Of a stretch of 64,000 bases of DNA, positions 53,241 through 63,659 are shown in pieces. Position 1 is the stretch's first letter; each line of letters begins with the position of its first letter. The translations under genes were made by a program, and so were the position numbers. Source of the DNA: Phascolarctos cinereus (taxonomy: Eukaryota; Chordata; Mammalia; Diprotodontia; Phascolarctidae); NCBI RefSeq assembly GCF_002099425.1, contig NW_018343991.1, positions 13,521,001 through 13,585,000 on the forward strand, given 5' to 3'. Under the pieces are notes generated by a model. That model worked only from the letters and a program-made list of their open reading frames with translations, did no database searches and was not told where the DNA came from.

Positions 53241-53515
53241 AGGTAATAAGTATTTATTAAGCACCTACCTTGTGCCAGGTACTTTACTAAGGACTTTACA
53301 AATATTTATCTCATTTGATCCTCACAACAACACTGGGCGGAGGGTGCTATTGTTATCTCCATTTTACAGATGAGGAAATTGAGGGAGACAGGCAGTTGAG
53401 TGACTTACCCAGGGTCACATGGCTAGTAAGTATCTTTGGCTAAATTTGAACTCAAATCTTCCTGACTCTAGGCCCAGCATTTTATACACCGCACCCCCAG
53501 CTGCCTTACATCCAG
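53241..53515 (-). repeat. MIR-type CORE-SINE inside L2
   Basis: TTTATTAAGCACCTACCTTG, CCATTTTACAGATGAGGAAA, CAGGGTCACATGGCTAGTAA and ACCCCCAGCTGCC. L2 resumes after it at 53516. Confidence 0.82.
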
Positions 53516-53640
53516 GAAATAGTCCAGGGGAGAGGGGACAAAGGCCTGAGTTGGGCAGAGATTATGAGAGAGGAAAGAAGGGGACAGATGTGGGGGATGT
53601 GGAAGTAGAATCATCTAGACATGGCAATTGATTGAACACC
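53516..53640 (-). repeat. L2 continuation, antisense
   Basis: AGTCCAGGGGAGAGGGGACA, GGCCTGAGTTGGGC and GTGGAAGTAGAATCATCTAG. Confidence 0.65.
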
Positions 53641-53649
53641 TGCTTTTTC

Positions 53650-53780
53650 CACTCAGACTGTAAGTTCCCTAAGAGCAGGCCCCATATCTCCTCTATTTGG
53701 TGTCCCCAGCCCCAGACTCAGGGCCTTGCATTTTGTAGGAAGTTGGTAAATGGTTACTGAACTGAACTGAATTGATGATT
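53650..53780 (+). repeat. L2 3' tail
   Basis: CAGACTGTAAGTTCCCTAAG, AGCAGGCCCCATATC and CAGGGCCTTGCATTTTG. Confidence 0.82.
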
Positions 53781-53799
53781 TCTAGCACTACTGGGCCTG

Positions 53800-54260
53800 A
53801 AGTCAGCAGCTGAGTGAGTCGATGGGAAAGGAGACAATTCTCTGTCCTCATCTGGATGACTTCAGCTCCTCCAGCTCAGAGGAACCCGTTCCAGGCAGCT
53901 GCTCCCCTGATTCAGATGGAAGCCCCTGGATCAAGCTCTGCAAACAAATCGAGACATGTGCATGTTTCCCCCCTATTGTAGCAGCAAGAAACGTAATGAA
54001 AATTTCTGTCAGAGGCAATTAGTTACATTCGAGAGGCGGGACATCTCTGACTTCAGCAAATGCGTAATGGTGAGACCTTCACCCTCTGTGCAGGGCATTT
54101 ATTGAACACAATGGGATGGTGTGATCTATACCAATTATGGGGCTCTGCTAGTCAGCAGCATTTTTTAAAATCCTGAGATGACTTTAATGGCACGGTTAAT
54201 ACCAGTCTAAATACCTAATGCTTTGTGAGTAATTAGTTAGATACCTCTATGGGAAAAATT
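53800..54260. promoter_or_regulatory. Candidate conserved non-coding element
   Basis: Repeat-free: TCAGCTCCTCCAGCTCAGAG, ATGTGCATGTTTCCCCCCTA, GTCAGAGGCAATTAGTTACA, CAGCAAATGCGTAATGGTGA and ATGGCACGGTTAATACCAGT. No coding support. Confidence 0.4.
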
Positions 54261-54269
54261 ACGGTTAGT

Positions 54270-54560
54270 AGATGGATCCTAGTACAGCGGAAAGAACTCT
54301 GGACTAGGAGTCAAGAGACCTGAGTTCAGATCCTGCCTCTAGAGCACTTATCAGCTGTATGACCCTGGGGAGATCTCTGAGTCTCAGTTTCTTCATCATA
54401 AAATGAGGATAAGAACACTCACACTACCTACCTCACAGGATTGTTGAAAGGAACAAATTCTGTAAATCTATTTCTAGCTATTTTCAGCACTGCCACTTAC
54501 CAGTGTGCAGTCTTGGGCACCACATGGGGGCATCAGTTTCCTCTACTATAAGATGAAGAT
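54270..54560 (+). repeat. Two MIR-like SINEs in tandem
   Basis: 54270-54480 (GACCTGAGTTCAGATCCTGC, CAGCTGTATGACCCTGGGG, ACCTACCTCACAGGATTG) and 54481-54560 (TGCCACTTACCAGTGTGCAG, CATCAGTTTCCTCTACTAT). Confidence 0.85.
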
Positions 54561-54561
54561 G

Positions 54562-54860
54562 TTGGCAATGGCAAAGATTGCCATGGGAGGAAGTGGAAAC
54601 GAAGCTGGAGGAGCTGCGGGAATATAAATGTACCTTTTGGTGCATTGCTGATCCAGTAGTTGTTTTGGAAAACAGTTTGGAAAAATTCAACTAATTGTTC
54701 AAAACCTTTTACCCACTTCCCAGTCCTGGGCATGTACCCCAGGGAGTTCAACAACAGACAGAAAGGTCCCATATCTTAAAAAATTCTTACAGCAGCATTC
54801 TCCACCACAAGAAGGACTAGAAACAAAAGGGGTGCTGATCAGGCGAGACAGTGTTCTCTA
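54562..54860 (+). repeat. L1-type ORF2/3' fragment
   Basis: GGAAAACAGTTTGGAAAAAT, CCTGGGCATGTACCCCAGGG and TCTTACAGCAGCATTCTCCA follow the L1 ORF2 C-terminal order (LWKS.., LLGMYP.., FIAALF..). Strongly decayed. Confidence 0.65.
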
Positions 54861-54861
54861 A

Positions 54862-55244
54862 ACGTTTTTGATCATACACTCTCATCAGTAAAAAAAGTTT
54901 GTCCGTGCAATGCCCGACATGTTTATAAATTATGTACATATACTACTGTACAAACGTGTACATTGTAAAATGTAAAAAAATGGACATTTTATATGGATAA
55001 GATTATGAAATAAAAAGTTTACATTTTGAAAAGGATTTATTAATGACAAAAATTACTCTCATTAAAATATTATTAATAATGATAAGACATACAAAGACCC
55101 AAACATTTTAAAAGAATGAGAGAAAGATGAAATTAAAATATTTTAAAAGTGTTTATGTTGATGGTATAAAATCTTGCTATCACTAAAATAGTCTGAATAT
55201 TTTGATCATTATTAGTAACATTTAATAATTAATAAAAATGAAAA
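54862..55244. mobile_element. AT-rich non-autonomous element, cut by the HAL1
   Basis: Starts GTTCTCTAAACGTTTTTGAT; interior GTTTATAAATTATGTACATA, GGACATTTTATATGGATAAG and AAAAATTACTCTCATTAAAA. Looks like an interspersed DNA element. The right end stops at the HAL1 5' start, so the HAL1 probably inserted later. Confidence 0.45.
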
Positions 55245-58200
55245 TGGAGCCAAGATGGTAGAGTAAAGGCAGAAACTCTTCTTAGCTCTCCCAAATTTCC
55301 CTCCAAACAGCTTTAAAATAACTCCTCAAAGTGAATTTTGGAGTGGCAGAAACAACCAAAGGACAGGGTAAAACAATTTTCTAGCCCAAGACAACTTAGA
55401 AGGTCAGCAGGAAAGGTCTGTTGCACTGGGCTAAGAGTGGAGTACAATCCACCATAGGCCAACAAGCCAGCAGCAGGCCTTGGGAGCAAACTGAATCAGC
55501 ACCTGTGGTTTCCAGCCCACAGACGGTAAGGGGTTCAGACAACTGGCTGGCATTGTGTGCAGGACTCTATTGCATTGCCCATACGCAATTCTAGGTCTCG
55601 GTCTGAGGGTGAAGAAGAGCACTAGCACACTGGAGTGTGCACCTGCTGGGAAGCAAGGAGCCTGATCACATTTCCAGGATGGAAAAGAGTGCTTATAGTC
55701 ACTCATGAACCAGAGCACAGGCCAGGAAAGCAGTGACTACACCTCTTCTTAGATCATGCCATCTTGGAAGAACTGAAAACTTTCAGACTAGTTATGAAAA
55801 CAGCAGCACAAAGACAAAGAAGCTTGGGACAGCACCCCCTCTACTCCAGAAGCAGAGCCCAACTTTAACATAAAGTTAAAAGTTGAGAAATAGGCTGGAA
55901 AATGAGCAAACAACAACAAAAAAGAACACAACCATAGAAAATTACTATGGTAACAGAGGATCAAAACAGAAACTCAGAAGACAACGATGTCAAAACATCT
56001 ACATGCAAAGCCTCAAAAAAAAAAACTTGAATTGGTCTCAGGCTTAAAAAGAATTCCTGGAAGAGCTCAAAAAGGATTTGAAAAATAAAATAGGACAGGT
56101 AGAGGGAAAATTGGAAAAAGAAACAAGAGGGATACAAGAAAATGATGAAAGAAGAGTCAACAACTTGGACAAGGAAGCACAAATGCTGAAGAAAACAAGA
56201 TCTAAAAAACCAGAATAGATCAAATGGTAAAAGAAGTACAAAAATCCACTGAAGAGAAAAACTCCTTAAAAAGCAAAATTGGCCAAGTTGGGGGGGGGGG
56301 GTGAAATGTACAAAAATTCACTGAAGAAAAGAACTCCTTAAAAAGTAGAATTGGCCAAATGGAAAAGGAAGTACAAAAGCTCAGAAAAATTCCTTAAAAA
56401 TTAGAATGGGGAAGTAGAGGCTCTTCATGAGAAATCAAGAAACAATCAAACAAAATAAAATGAATGAAAAGATAGAAGAAATTGTGAAATAACTCATTGG
56501 AAAAAAAATTGACATGGAAAATAGTTTTTGGAGAGATGATTTAAGAATTATTATATTACCTGAAACCATGATCAAAAAAAGAGAGTAGACATCATCTTTC
56601 AAGAAATTATTAAGGAAAATTGCCTTGATATCCTAGAATCAGAGGGTAGAATAGAGATTGAAAGAAACCACCAATCACCTCCTGAAAGAACTCCCCAAAT
56701 AAAAACTCCCAGGAATATTATAGCCAAATTCCAGTATTCCTAGATCAAGGAGAAAGTGTTGCAAGCATCCAGAAAGAAACAATTCAAATATCATGAAGCT
56801 ACAGTCAGAATAACACAAGATTTAGTAGCTTCTACATTAAAAGATCAAAGGGCTTGGGATATGATATTCTGGAGTGCAAAGGAAGTAGGATTACAACCAA
56901 GAATCACCTACCCAGCAAAACCGAGTATAAACCTTCAGGGCAAAAGTGGATATTTAATGAAATAGAGGGCTTTCAAGACTTCCTGATGAAAAGACCAGAG
57001 CTGAATAGAAAATTTGACTTTCAAATACTAGACTCAAGAGAAGCATAAAAAGGTAAACAGGAAAGATAAATCATGAAGGACTCAATAAAGTTAAACTATT
57101 TACATTCCTACATGGGAAGATGACACTTGTAACTTCTACGAACTTTCTCATTTTTAGGGCAGTTAGAATCAATATACATAGACAGAGGGGATGGTTGTGA
57201 ATTTACTATAATGGGATGATATCTTTAAAAATAAAATTAAGAGGAATCCACTGGGAAAACAGGGAAGCTGGAAATAGAATGAAGTAAATTATCTCACATA
57301 AAAGAAGTGCAAAAGAGTTTTTACAGTGAAAGGGAAGAATGCTTGAAACTTAGTGTCATTGGAATTGGCTCAAAGAGGGACTACCATACACAATGACTTA
57401 GGCACAGAGATCTATCATACCCTAAAGAGAAGTAGGAAGTGAAGGGGATAAGAGAAGGGGGGCTGATAGAAGGGAAGGTGGATTGGGAGAGACAATGGTC
57501 AGAAGCAAAACATTTTTCAGGAGGAACAAGATGAAAGGAGAGAGAGAGAAGGATAAACAGGGGAAAATAGGATGGAGGGAAATATACAGTTAGTAATTGT
57601 AAGTGGAAAAAATAAGTTTATCTGATAAAGGACTCATTTCTCAAATATACAGAGAATTAAGTCAAAGTTATAAGAATACAAGTCATTCCCCAACTGATAA
57701 TTGGTCAAAGGATATGAATAGGCAGTTTTCAGATGAAGAAATCAAAGTTATCTTTGGTCACAAGAAAAAATGGTTTAAATCAGCATTGACTAGAGAAATG
57801 CACATTTAAACAACTCTGAGGTACCACTTCACATCTATAAGATTGACTAATATGATTAAAAAAAAAGGAACATGACAAATGTTGTGAGGGGGGAATGTGG
57901 GAAAATTGGGACACTAAAGCACTGTTGTTGGAGTTGTGAACTGATCCAACCATTCTGGAGGGCAATTTGGAACTATGCCCTTTGACCCAGAAATACCACT
58001 ACTAGGTCTGTATCCCCAAAGAGATTTTTTTTTTAAAAAAGGAAAAGGACCTATATTTATAGCAGCTTTTTGTGGTGACAAAGAAGTAAAAACTAAGGAG
58101 ATTCCCATCAATTGGGGAATGACCGAACAGGCTGTGGTATATAATTGTGATGGAATGCTATTGTGCTATAAGAAATGACAGGCAGGATGCTTTCAGAAAA

Positions 58201-58510
58201 ACCTGGAAAGACTTACATGAACTGATGCAAAGTGAAGTGAGCAGAACCCAAAGAACTTCGTACACAGTAAGAGCAATATTGATCAACTGTGAATGACTTA
58301 GCTGTCTTCAGCAATACAGTGATCCAAGACAATTCCAAAGAACTTATGATGAAAGATGTTGTCCACCTCCAGAGACAGAACTGATAGAGTCTGAAGGCAG
58401 ATTAAAGCATATTTTTAACTTTATTTTTCTTGTATTTTCTTTTTTGGGGGTATCTGTTTTCTTTCACAACTTAACTAATATGGAAATAGATTTTGCATGA
58501 CTGCACATGT
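55245..58510 (+). repeat. HAL1 (half-L1): 5' UTR, ORF1, ORF2 remnant
   Basis: 5' UTR from 55245 (GGAGCCAAGATGGTAGAGTA) to 55901. ORF1 zone 55902-57048 begins MSKQQQK, has a coiled-coil-like charged N-half (QVEGKLEKETRGIQEND), and a C-terminal domain reading KKQFKYHEATVRITQDLVAS, QPRITYPAKPSI, FLMKRPELNRKFDF. Compare human L1 ORF1p IRLTADLSAETLQ.., QPRISYPAKLSF. It has several stops and shifts. After a purine-rich 3' zone (57049-57600), only the ORF2 C-terminal remnant follows: SDKGLISQIYRELSQSYKNT, KDMNRQFSDEEIK, FDPEIPLLGLYPQRD. Endonuclease and reverse transcriptase are absent. That layout is the HAL1 type, known in marsupials; an L1 with a private internal deletion is the alternative. The terminal ~150 bases present in the copy at 4811-4985 are missing. 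Confidence 0.85.
55902..57048 (+). pseudogene. Decayed HAL1 ORF1 (nucleic-acid chaperone of the L1 ORF1p family)
   Basis: L1 ORF1p forms coiled-coil trimers and binds element RNA. Here the start MSKQQQK, lysine- and glutamate-rich helical text, a mid-part with ETMIKK and IEIERNHQSPPE-like sequence, and the C-terminal domain ending DFQILDSREA before a TAA at 57046 can be followed across frames. About 380 codons long, with several stops and frameshifts, so not a host gene. Confidence 0.8.
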
Positions 58511-58660
58511 ATAACCTATATCCCCATTTTACAGATGAAGGAACTGAGGCACAGAGAAGTTAAATGACTTGCTCAGGGTTACACAGTTAGCAAGTCCCTG
58601 AGACAGGATTTGAACCTAGGTCCTCCTGTGCTGTATCTGCTGTGCCACTTAAGTAAACAT
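58511..58660 (-). repeat. MIR-type SINE fragment abutting the HAL1
   Basis: CCCATTTTACAGATGAAGGA, AGGGTTACACAGTTAGCAAG and GGATTTGAACCTAGGTCCTC. It starts inside the SINE consensus, exactly where the HAL1 stops. Confidence 0.82.
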
Positions 58661-58699
58661 ATATTGAGGATACATGACCAAAACATTTGCTAATAGGGA

Positions 58700-59010
58700 T
58701 GTATGATCAAAATGTTTTATTACTACTGCCCAATTTGTTTCCAGTTTTTGCTCCACAAAGAATTTAGCTCTTATCGTCTCTTACTTAATGCCATTCTAAT
58801 TAAAATCCCTAAGTCGAGTAGCTCCCCATCTCTAAACCATATTCCACTCAGCTGCCAAAATGATTTTCCTAAAACACAGGGTAGGACAGTGTCATACAAT
58901 GTCAATGCACTCCTATTACCTGTAAGGTCAAAGATAAATCCTGTTTGGCATTTAAAGCCCCTCACAAACTGATTCCAACTCATCTCTCCAGTCATATTAT
59001 ATGTTCAAAA
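58700..59010 (+). repeat. L2 ORF2 C-terminal fragment
   Basis: CCATATTCCACTCAGCTGCC, AAAATGATTTTCCTAAAACA, GGCATTTAAAGCCCCTCACA and CTGATTCCAACTCATCTCTC. Confidence 0.8.
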
Positions 59011-59495
59011 CTTTTTTAGTGAAGGCAATGTAATTAGATATGCATCGTAATTTTTTTTTTTAATGCTTGGTTTAAAACTGTATCATATAGGGGCAGCTGT
59101 GTCCTGCAGTGGATAGAGCACCAGCCCTGGAGTCAGGAGGAGCTGAGTTCAAATCCAGCCTAAGAGATATACTAGCCATATGATCCTGGGCAAGTCACTT
59201 AACTCTGATTACCTCAAAATAACAACAACAACAAAAAGCTTTGTGATATGGTGATTCAAAGGTTTGTTTCTAAGTTCATTTTAATTGATACTTGGTTTAA
59301 TGGCTACCATAGCTGAAAAAGATACTCCCAAAGATACGTAGACCCAAATGGAAGAAGTGCCTCATGGACTATGTTTGGTGGTGGTGGTGGTGGTGGTCCT
59401 TTCATTATAAAATCATGGTACTCATTTTAAAATCCCATCCCCCAATTATGCAGAAGTTTTTGTTACAATTCAGCAAGTGTTTTGGGATATAAGCT
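59011..59495. other. Unclassified sequence holding a WSINE1-type SINE and (GGT)n
   Basis: The flanks of the SINE read ATGCTTGGTTTAAAACTGTA on the left and ACTTGGTTTAATGGCTACCA on the right. A (GGT)n array lies at 59376-59397. Confidence 0.5.
59090..59238 (+). repeat. WSINE1-type SINE
   Basis: GGGGCAGCTGTGTCCTGCAG, GGATAGAGCACCAGCCCTGG, core CTAGCCATATGATCCTGGGC and an (AAC)n/A-rich tail. Confidence 0.93.
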
Positions 59496-59499
59496 TGAA

Positions 59500-59652
59500 A
59501 AGGGAGTAGGACTGAGGTTCAAATCCTGGCTCTGACTCCTGGGTAAGTCTCTGAATCTCAATTTTATATATCTGAAAAATGGAGATAATAACTCGTACTA
59601 TTTAACTCACAGGGTTGTGGGGGAAATGCTTTATAAGTGTTGAAGTGCTACT
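59500..59652 (+). repeat. MIR SINE
   Basis: TTCAAATCCTGGCTCTGACT, AAATGGAGATAATAACTCGT and CAGGGTTGTGGGGGAAATGC. Its end is displaced by the next SINE. Confidence 0.82.
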
Positions 59653-59906
59653 GTTTGTTTTGTTTGCTCAGTTGTTCCAGTCATGTCTGACTCTTTGTGA
59701 CCGCATTTGGGATTTTCTTGGCATAGATCCTGGAGTGGTTTGCCATTTCCTTCTCCAGCTCATTTTACAAATAAGGAAACTGAGGCAAACAGGGTTAAGT
59801 GACTTGCCCAGGGTCACACAGCTAGTAAGTACCTGGGGCTAGATTTGAACTCAGATCTTCCTAACTCCAGGTTTGTCACTTTTATCCACTGCACAACCTA
59901 GCTGCC
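59653..59906 (-). repeat. MAR1-type CORE-SINE
   Basis: GCTCAGTTGTTCCAGTCATG, GGAGTGGTTTGCCATTTCC, CAGGGTCACACAGCTAGTAA and CAACCTAGCTGCC. A TACTTTATTATTG MIR end follows it. Confidence 0.95.
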
Positions 59907-60234
59907 ATCTACTTTATTATTGCTAACAATAAAAGGTAAATTGGTACCAGACTCTAAAGGGACATGAATACCAGAAAAGAGAGTTTACTCTTTATTAAAT
60001 AGATAATGGGGATCCCTGTTCCTGATTAGCTTTTAAAGTCCTTTGCAACCTGGCCCCAAATTATCTTTCCAGCCTCGTTGAACTGAACTCATCCGTCTAA
60101 CCAAACCAAACCAGCCTTCTCTCATCTGTATACCAAACACTTTACCTCCCATCTGCATCCATGCTTTTGCACTACCTCCATATCATAGAGTCCCTTACCT
60201 CCTTTAAGATGCTGCTCAACCACCATGTTCTTCT

Positions 60235-60424
60235 GTGTGTGTGTGTGTGTGTTTTCTTTTGTTTTTGTTTTGTTTTTGTTTTGTTTTCTTGGCTAGGCAA
60301 TGGGGTTAAGTGACTTGCCCAAGGTCACACAGCTAGTAAGTGTTAAGGGTCTGAGGCTGGATTTGAACCCAGGTCCTCCTGACTCCAGGGTGGTGCACTA
60401 TCCACTGCACCACCTAGCTGCCCC
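60235..60424 (-). repeat. WSINE1-type SINE inside L2
   Basis: T-rich tail with (TG)n and (GTTTT)n, then GGGGTTAAGTGACTTGCCCA, GATTTGAACCCAGGTCCTCC and CACCACCTAGCTGCCCC. Flanks CACCATGTTCTTCT and CACCGTCTTCT suggest a decayed target-site duplication. Confidence 0.93.
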
Positions 60425-60502
60425 CAAGCACCGTCTTCTACATAAAGCCTCTCCTGATCCCCCCAATTCTAAGTGTTCTCCCTCTAACTACCTTGTATCT
60501 AA

Positions 60503-60738
60503 AAGCTAGCATTTGTGCAGTGTTGTACACATATTATCTCATTTTAACCTCACAAGAACCCTAGGAGGTAGGTACTATTATTAGCCTCATTTTATGAAAG
60601 AGAAAACTGAGGCAGATTGCAGTTCAGTGATTTGCCCAAGGTTACACAGCTAATGAGCATTTGAGGTTGGACTTGAACTCAAGTCTTTCTGACTCCAAGT
60701 CACAAAACTCTATTCACTGCCCCATTTAGCTGCCTCTA
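60503..60738 (-). repeat. MIR-type CORE-SINE inside L2
   Basis: CTAGCATTTGTGCAGTGTTG, GAGGTAGGTACTATTATTAG, AAGGTTACACAGCTAATGAG and CCCATTTAGCTGCCTC. Confidence 0.88.
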
Positions 60739-60915
60739 GTAGTAACATTTAACTCCCTTGTATTTCTTTCCATTTATTCACTTTGTATTCAAGCTGCAAT
60801 TACTTATATATGTACTTCTTGGATTGTTTCAGTCTTTGTACTTTTATCTCCGGTGTCTAGCATACTTCTTGGCATGTAATAGGAACTTAACCAATGTTTC
60901 TCGATTGATTCAATT

Positions 60916-61020
60916 CAACAAACATTTATTAGTCACCTAACATGTGTCAGGCACTGTTCTAGGCACCAGGAATAAAATGTCAAAATGTTCCCCACAACTC
61001 AACAATCCAACATCCCACCT
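60916..61020 (-). repeat. L2 3' end, antisense
   Basis: CAACAAACATTTATTAGTCA and GTCAGGCACTGTTCTAGGCA. It meets the sense L2 head to tail. Confidence 0.8.
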
Positions 61021-61650
61021 AGGGGAAAATAACATTAAACCTGAAAGGACGGCAACACAATGAGAGAAGTGTTTGAGGAAGATGAGCCTTGGAAGCAGGT
61101 GAAGGGCAGTTTGGAGGGAAAATACATAAACGTCTTCTAAACTTTCTAGAGTTCCTTCCTTTGGCAGAATTTTTCAAGTATTTTCCATCCACTGAAGAGT
61201 CCTCACAGTTAGAAAGAGCAGTATATGCTGTGATCCATGTAATATTGTCCATGCCAATGTGAAGAATCAGTTTTAAGGACCTTCTATGTTCCGTAGTGTT
61301 TCTCTCATGTCAAATAAAGTTCACAGAAGAATGCAGCCCAGATAGCATTGATCTCTGCTGAGGTTCATTGCTCCCTCTAGAGTTAAAGGGAGTAAAAAAA
61401 AAGGAGAAAGGAAGTTTAATAATGGATCACACTTGCCAACTTGGGGTCTGCTTCCTTGAATATACACAGAGAGAAAAGCAATTACAAAAGAATGGAGGGA
61501 AAGGATACAGTGGGGACACACAGCAAGTTTAGAAAAGGGAGCCAGCGAAGTGTTGATGGACGATCACAACAGGATTTACCCTGCCCCCCCCCCACTTCAT
61601 CCAAGCCAAGATCTTTGCCTGGCAAAGTTGAAGGAACGACTGCATTTCTG
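61021..61650. other. Unclassified stretch
   Basis: No named repeat; a short C-run lies at 61584-61593. No coding support. Confidence 0.5.
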
Positions 61651-61654
61651 TCTT

Positions 61655-61765
61655 CATATGATCACATAATGTAGAACTGGAAAAGATATTGGAACTCATT
61701 CATTCCAGCCCCTTTTTATAGATGGGAAAACTGAGGCCCAGAGAGGTTGATTCAATGACTCAATT
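61655..61765 (-). repeat. MIR/THER1-type SINE fragment
   Basis: AGAACTGGAAAAGATATTGG, GATGGGAAAACTGAGGCCCA and GAGAGGTTGATTC. Confidence 0.8.
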
Positions 61766-61870
61766 CAATGATTCAAGATCATTTAGTCAGCCAACAAACA
61801 TTTGTTAAGCTCATACTGTGTGCCAGGCATAATACTAACTACTGAGACAAAAACACAACCTTTGCCAGGG

Positions 61871-62149
61871 GTGTTGGGGAGCCAGTCCATGGTGGAAAGC
61901 CATTGATCATTAATTTTCTGTGTGAGCATTTATACCTCAGAAATCAGCAAATGCAACAAATTAGTCTTTGATTTATTGCTTTGTTGATTTCTGGCCTTAA
62001 AAAAGTGATGGAGAAAATATTGATAATGCAGATTAAGCTTAAAGATGTGTTGGGCATACTTTCCCTGCTCTCCCCTTTCTGTGTCCCCCCTCCACCTGTA
62101 CAATTCCTTTGGCCCTGCAGCTGGTTGTTAAACATTTAACAGAACTCCG
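61871..62149. mobile_element. Unidentified 280-bp insertion within L2
   Basis: Non-L2 sequence between two collinear L2 pieces: CCAGTCCATGGTGGAAAGCC, TGAGCATTTATACCTCAGAA and GCTTTGTTGATTTCTGGCC. Family unknown; no clear terminal repeats seen. Confidence 0.4.
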
Positions 62150-62256
62150 CTGGGTCTCTCCCCTTAAGGAGCTCACATTCTAATAGGAGAGAACATGCAA
62201 ATGGCTATGTACATGCAAATCTATCCAGCGTTACTGGAAGGTGATTATAGCGGGAA

Positions 62257-62490
62257 GGGCAGCTAGGTGATGCCAGGCATAGAGTCAAGGAGACCTAAGT
62301 TCAAATCTGGCTTCAGACACTTATTAGCTGTGTGACCTTGTGCAAGTCACTTTACCCTGTTTGCCTCAGTTTTCTCCTCTATAAAATGAGCTGGAGAAGG
62401 AAATGGCAAACCACTTCAGTATCTCTGCCAGGAAAACCCCAAATGGGGTCATGTAGAGTCAGACACAACTGAAAATGATTGAACAACAAT
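62257..62490 (+). repeat. MAR1-type CORE-SINE inside L2, head shortened
   Basis: GGGCAGCTAGGTGATGCCAG lacks part of the usual head; the body GGAGAAGGAAATGGCAAACC and tail AGTCAGACACAACTGAAAAT are present. Confidence 0.94.
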
Positions 62491-62720
62491 CTTAGATAGA
62501 AGGCAGTAATGACAGGAGGATGGGGAAAGGCCTCCTATAGAAGGTGAGATTTGAGTTGTCCCTAAGAAGCCAGGAAGTGGAGGTGAGGGAGGAGAGCATC
62601 CCAGGCATGGGAGGCAGCCAGTTCAAGGATGCTGAGTTGGGAGTGTCATATTTGAGGAAATGTAAGTAGGCCAGTATGCTTGGATTATAGATTGTTTATA
62701 GTGGAGTGAAATGTAAGACA

Positions 62721-62982
62721 GGGGCAGCTAGGTGGCACAGTGGATAGAGTGTCAGGCCTGGAGTCGGGAAGATTAATCTTCCTGAGTTTAGATCTAGCCT
62801 TAGACACTTACTAGCTACGCGACCCTGGGCAAGTCACTTTACCCTGTTTGCCTGTTTCCTCATCTGTAAAATGAGTTAGAGAAGAAAATTGCAAACAACT
62901 CCAGTATCTTTTCCAAGAAAGCCCCAAATGGGGTCATGAAGAGTCTGACATGACTGAAAAACAACTAAACAACAACAAAAAA
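62721..62982 (+). repeat. MAR1-type CORE-SINE inside L2
   Basis: GGGGCAGCTAGGTGGCACAG, GCGACCCTGGGCAAGTCACT, AAATGGGGTCATGAAGAGTC and an (AAC)n A-rich end. Confidence 0.95.
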
Positions 62983-63582
62983 GTATAAGAAGGTGGAAAG
63001 GTAAGAAGATGCCAGGACTTTAAAAGTCAACTAGGGAATTTTATTTTTGATCTTAGAAATAATAGGGAGTCAATGGAATTTGTTGAGTAGGGGAGTGGCA
63101 TGATCAGATGTGTGCTTTGGGAAAATCATTATGGTGGTTGAGTGGATGATTAGAGGAAGAAGATACTTGAATCAGGCACTCAGAATGCTATTGCGATAGC
63201 TCAGGTGACAGGATGATGAGGGCCTGGTTATTAGGTGTTGGTTATGTAAGTGGAGATAAAAACATGTATACAAAGACATTTGACTGTAGGAATGACAAAC
63301 TTTGGTCACAGATTGTATATGTGGGATGAGAGTAAGCAAGGAATTAAGAATAATATCTAAGTTGTGGACCTGGGTGACTGAGAAGATGATGGTGCCCTTG
63401 ACATTAATAGGAAAGCTAGAAACAGAGGAGGCCTTAGGCAGAAAGACAGTGAGTTGTGTTTAAGATATATTAAGATATATTGAATTTGAGATGCCAGCAG
63501 AACATCCAATTCGAGATGAGCAGAAGGTAATTACTTGGTGATGAAAAACTACAGGTCAAGAGAAAGATTGGGGTTCAATATA

Positions 63583-63659
63583 CAGAATGTCCCCAAAGTC
63601 TAAGTACAATCTTAAACTGTTAGAGCTTAAAATTTTACCTCAGATTTTTGATACCCCTG
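63583..63659. mobile_element. Mariner-like MITE, 77 bp, in L2
   Basis: Near-palindromic: CAGAATGTCCCCAAAGTCTA on the left pairs with the reverse of GATTTTTGATACCCCTG on the right. It is flanked by TA at 63581-63582 and 63660-63661, the Tc1/mariner target duplication. Antisense L2 is collinear across it (...GGGGTTCAATA / TGGATTTGGGAACC). Confidence 0.75.

Larger units (their letters stand above)
60005..60915 (+). repeat. L2 3' region interrupted by two SINEs
   Basis: L2 pieces: 60005-60233 (GCTTTTAAAGTCCTTTGCAA, CATGCTTTTGCACTACCTCC), 60425-60500 (CATAAAGCCTCTCCTGATCC) and 60739-60915 (CCCTTGTATTTCTTTCCATT, GTGTCTAGCATACTTCTTGG). Confidence 0.85.

Noticed and set aside
59090-59238. tRNA-like heads (box A/B words) as tRNA genes
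   Set aside because: All such heads continue into SINE bodies; no cloverleaf-complete tRNA was seen.
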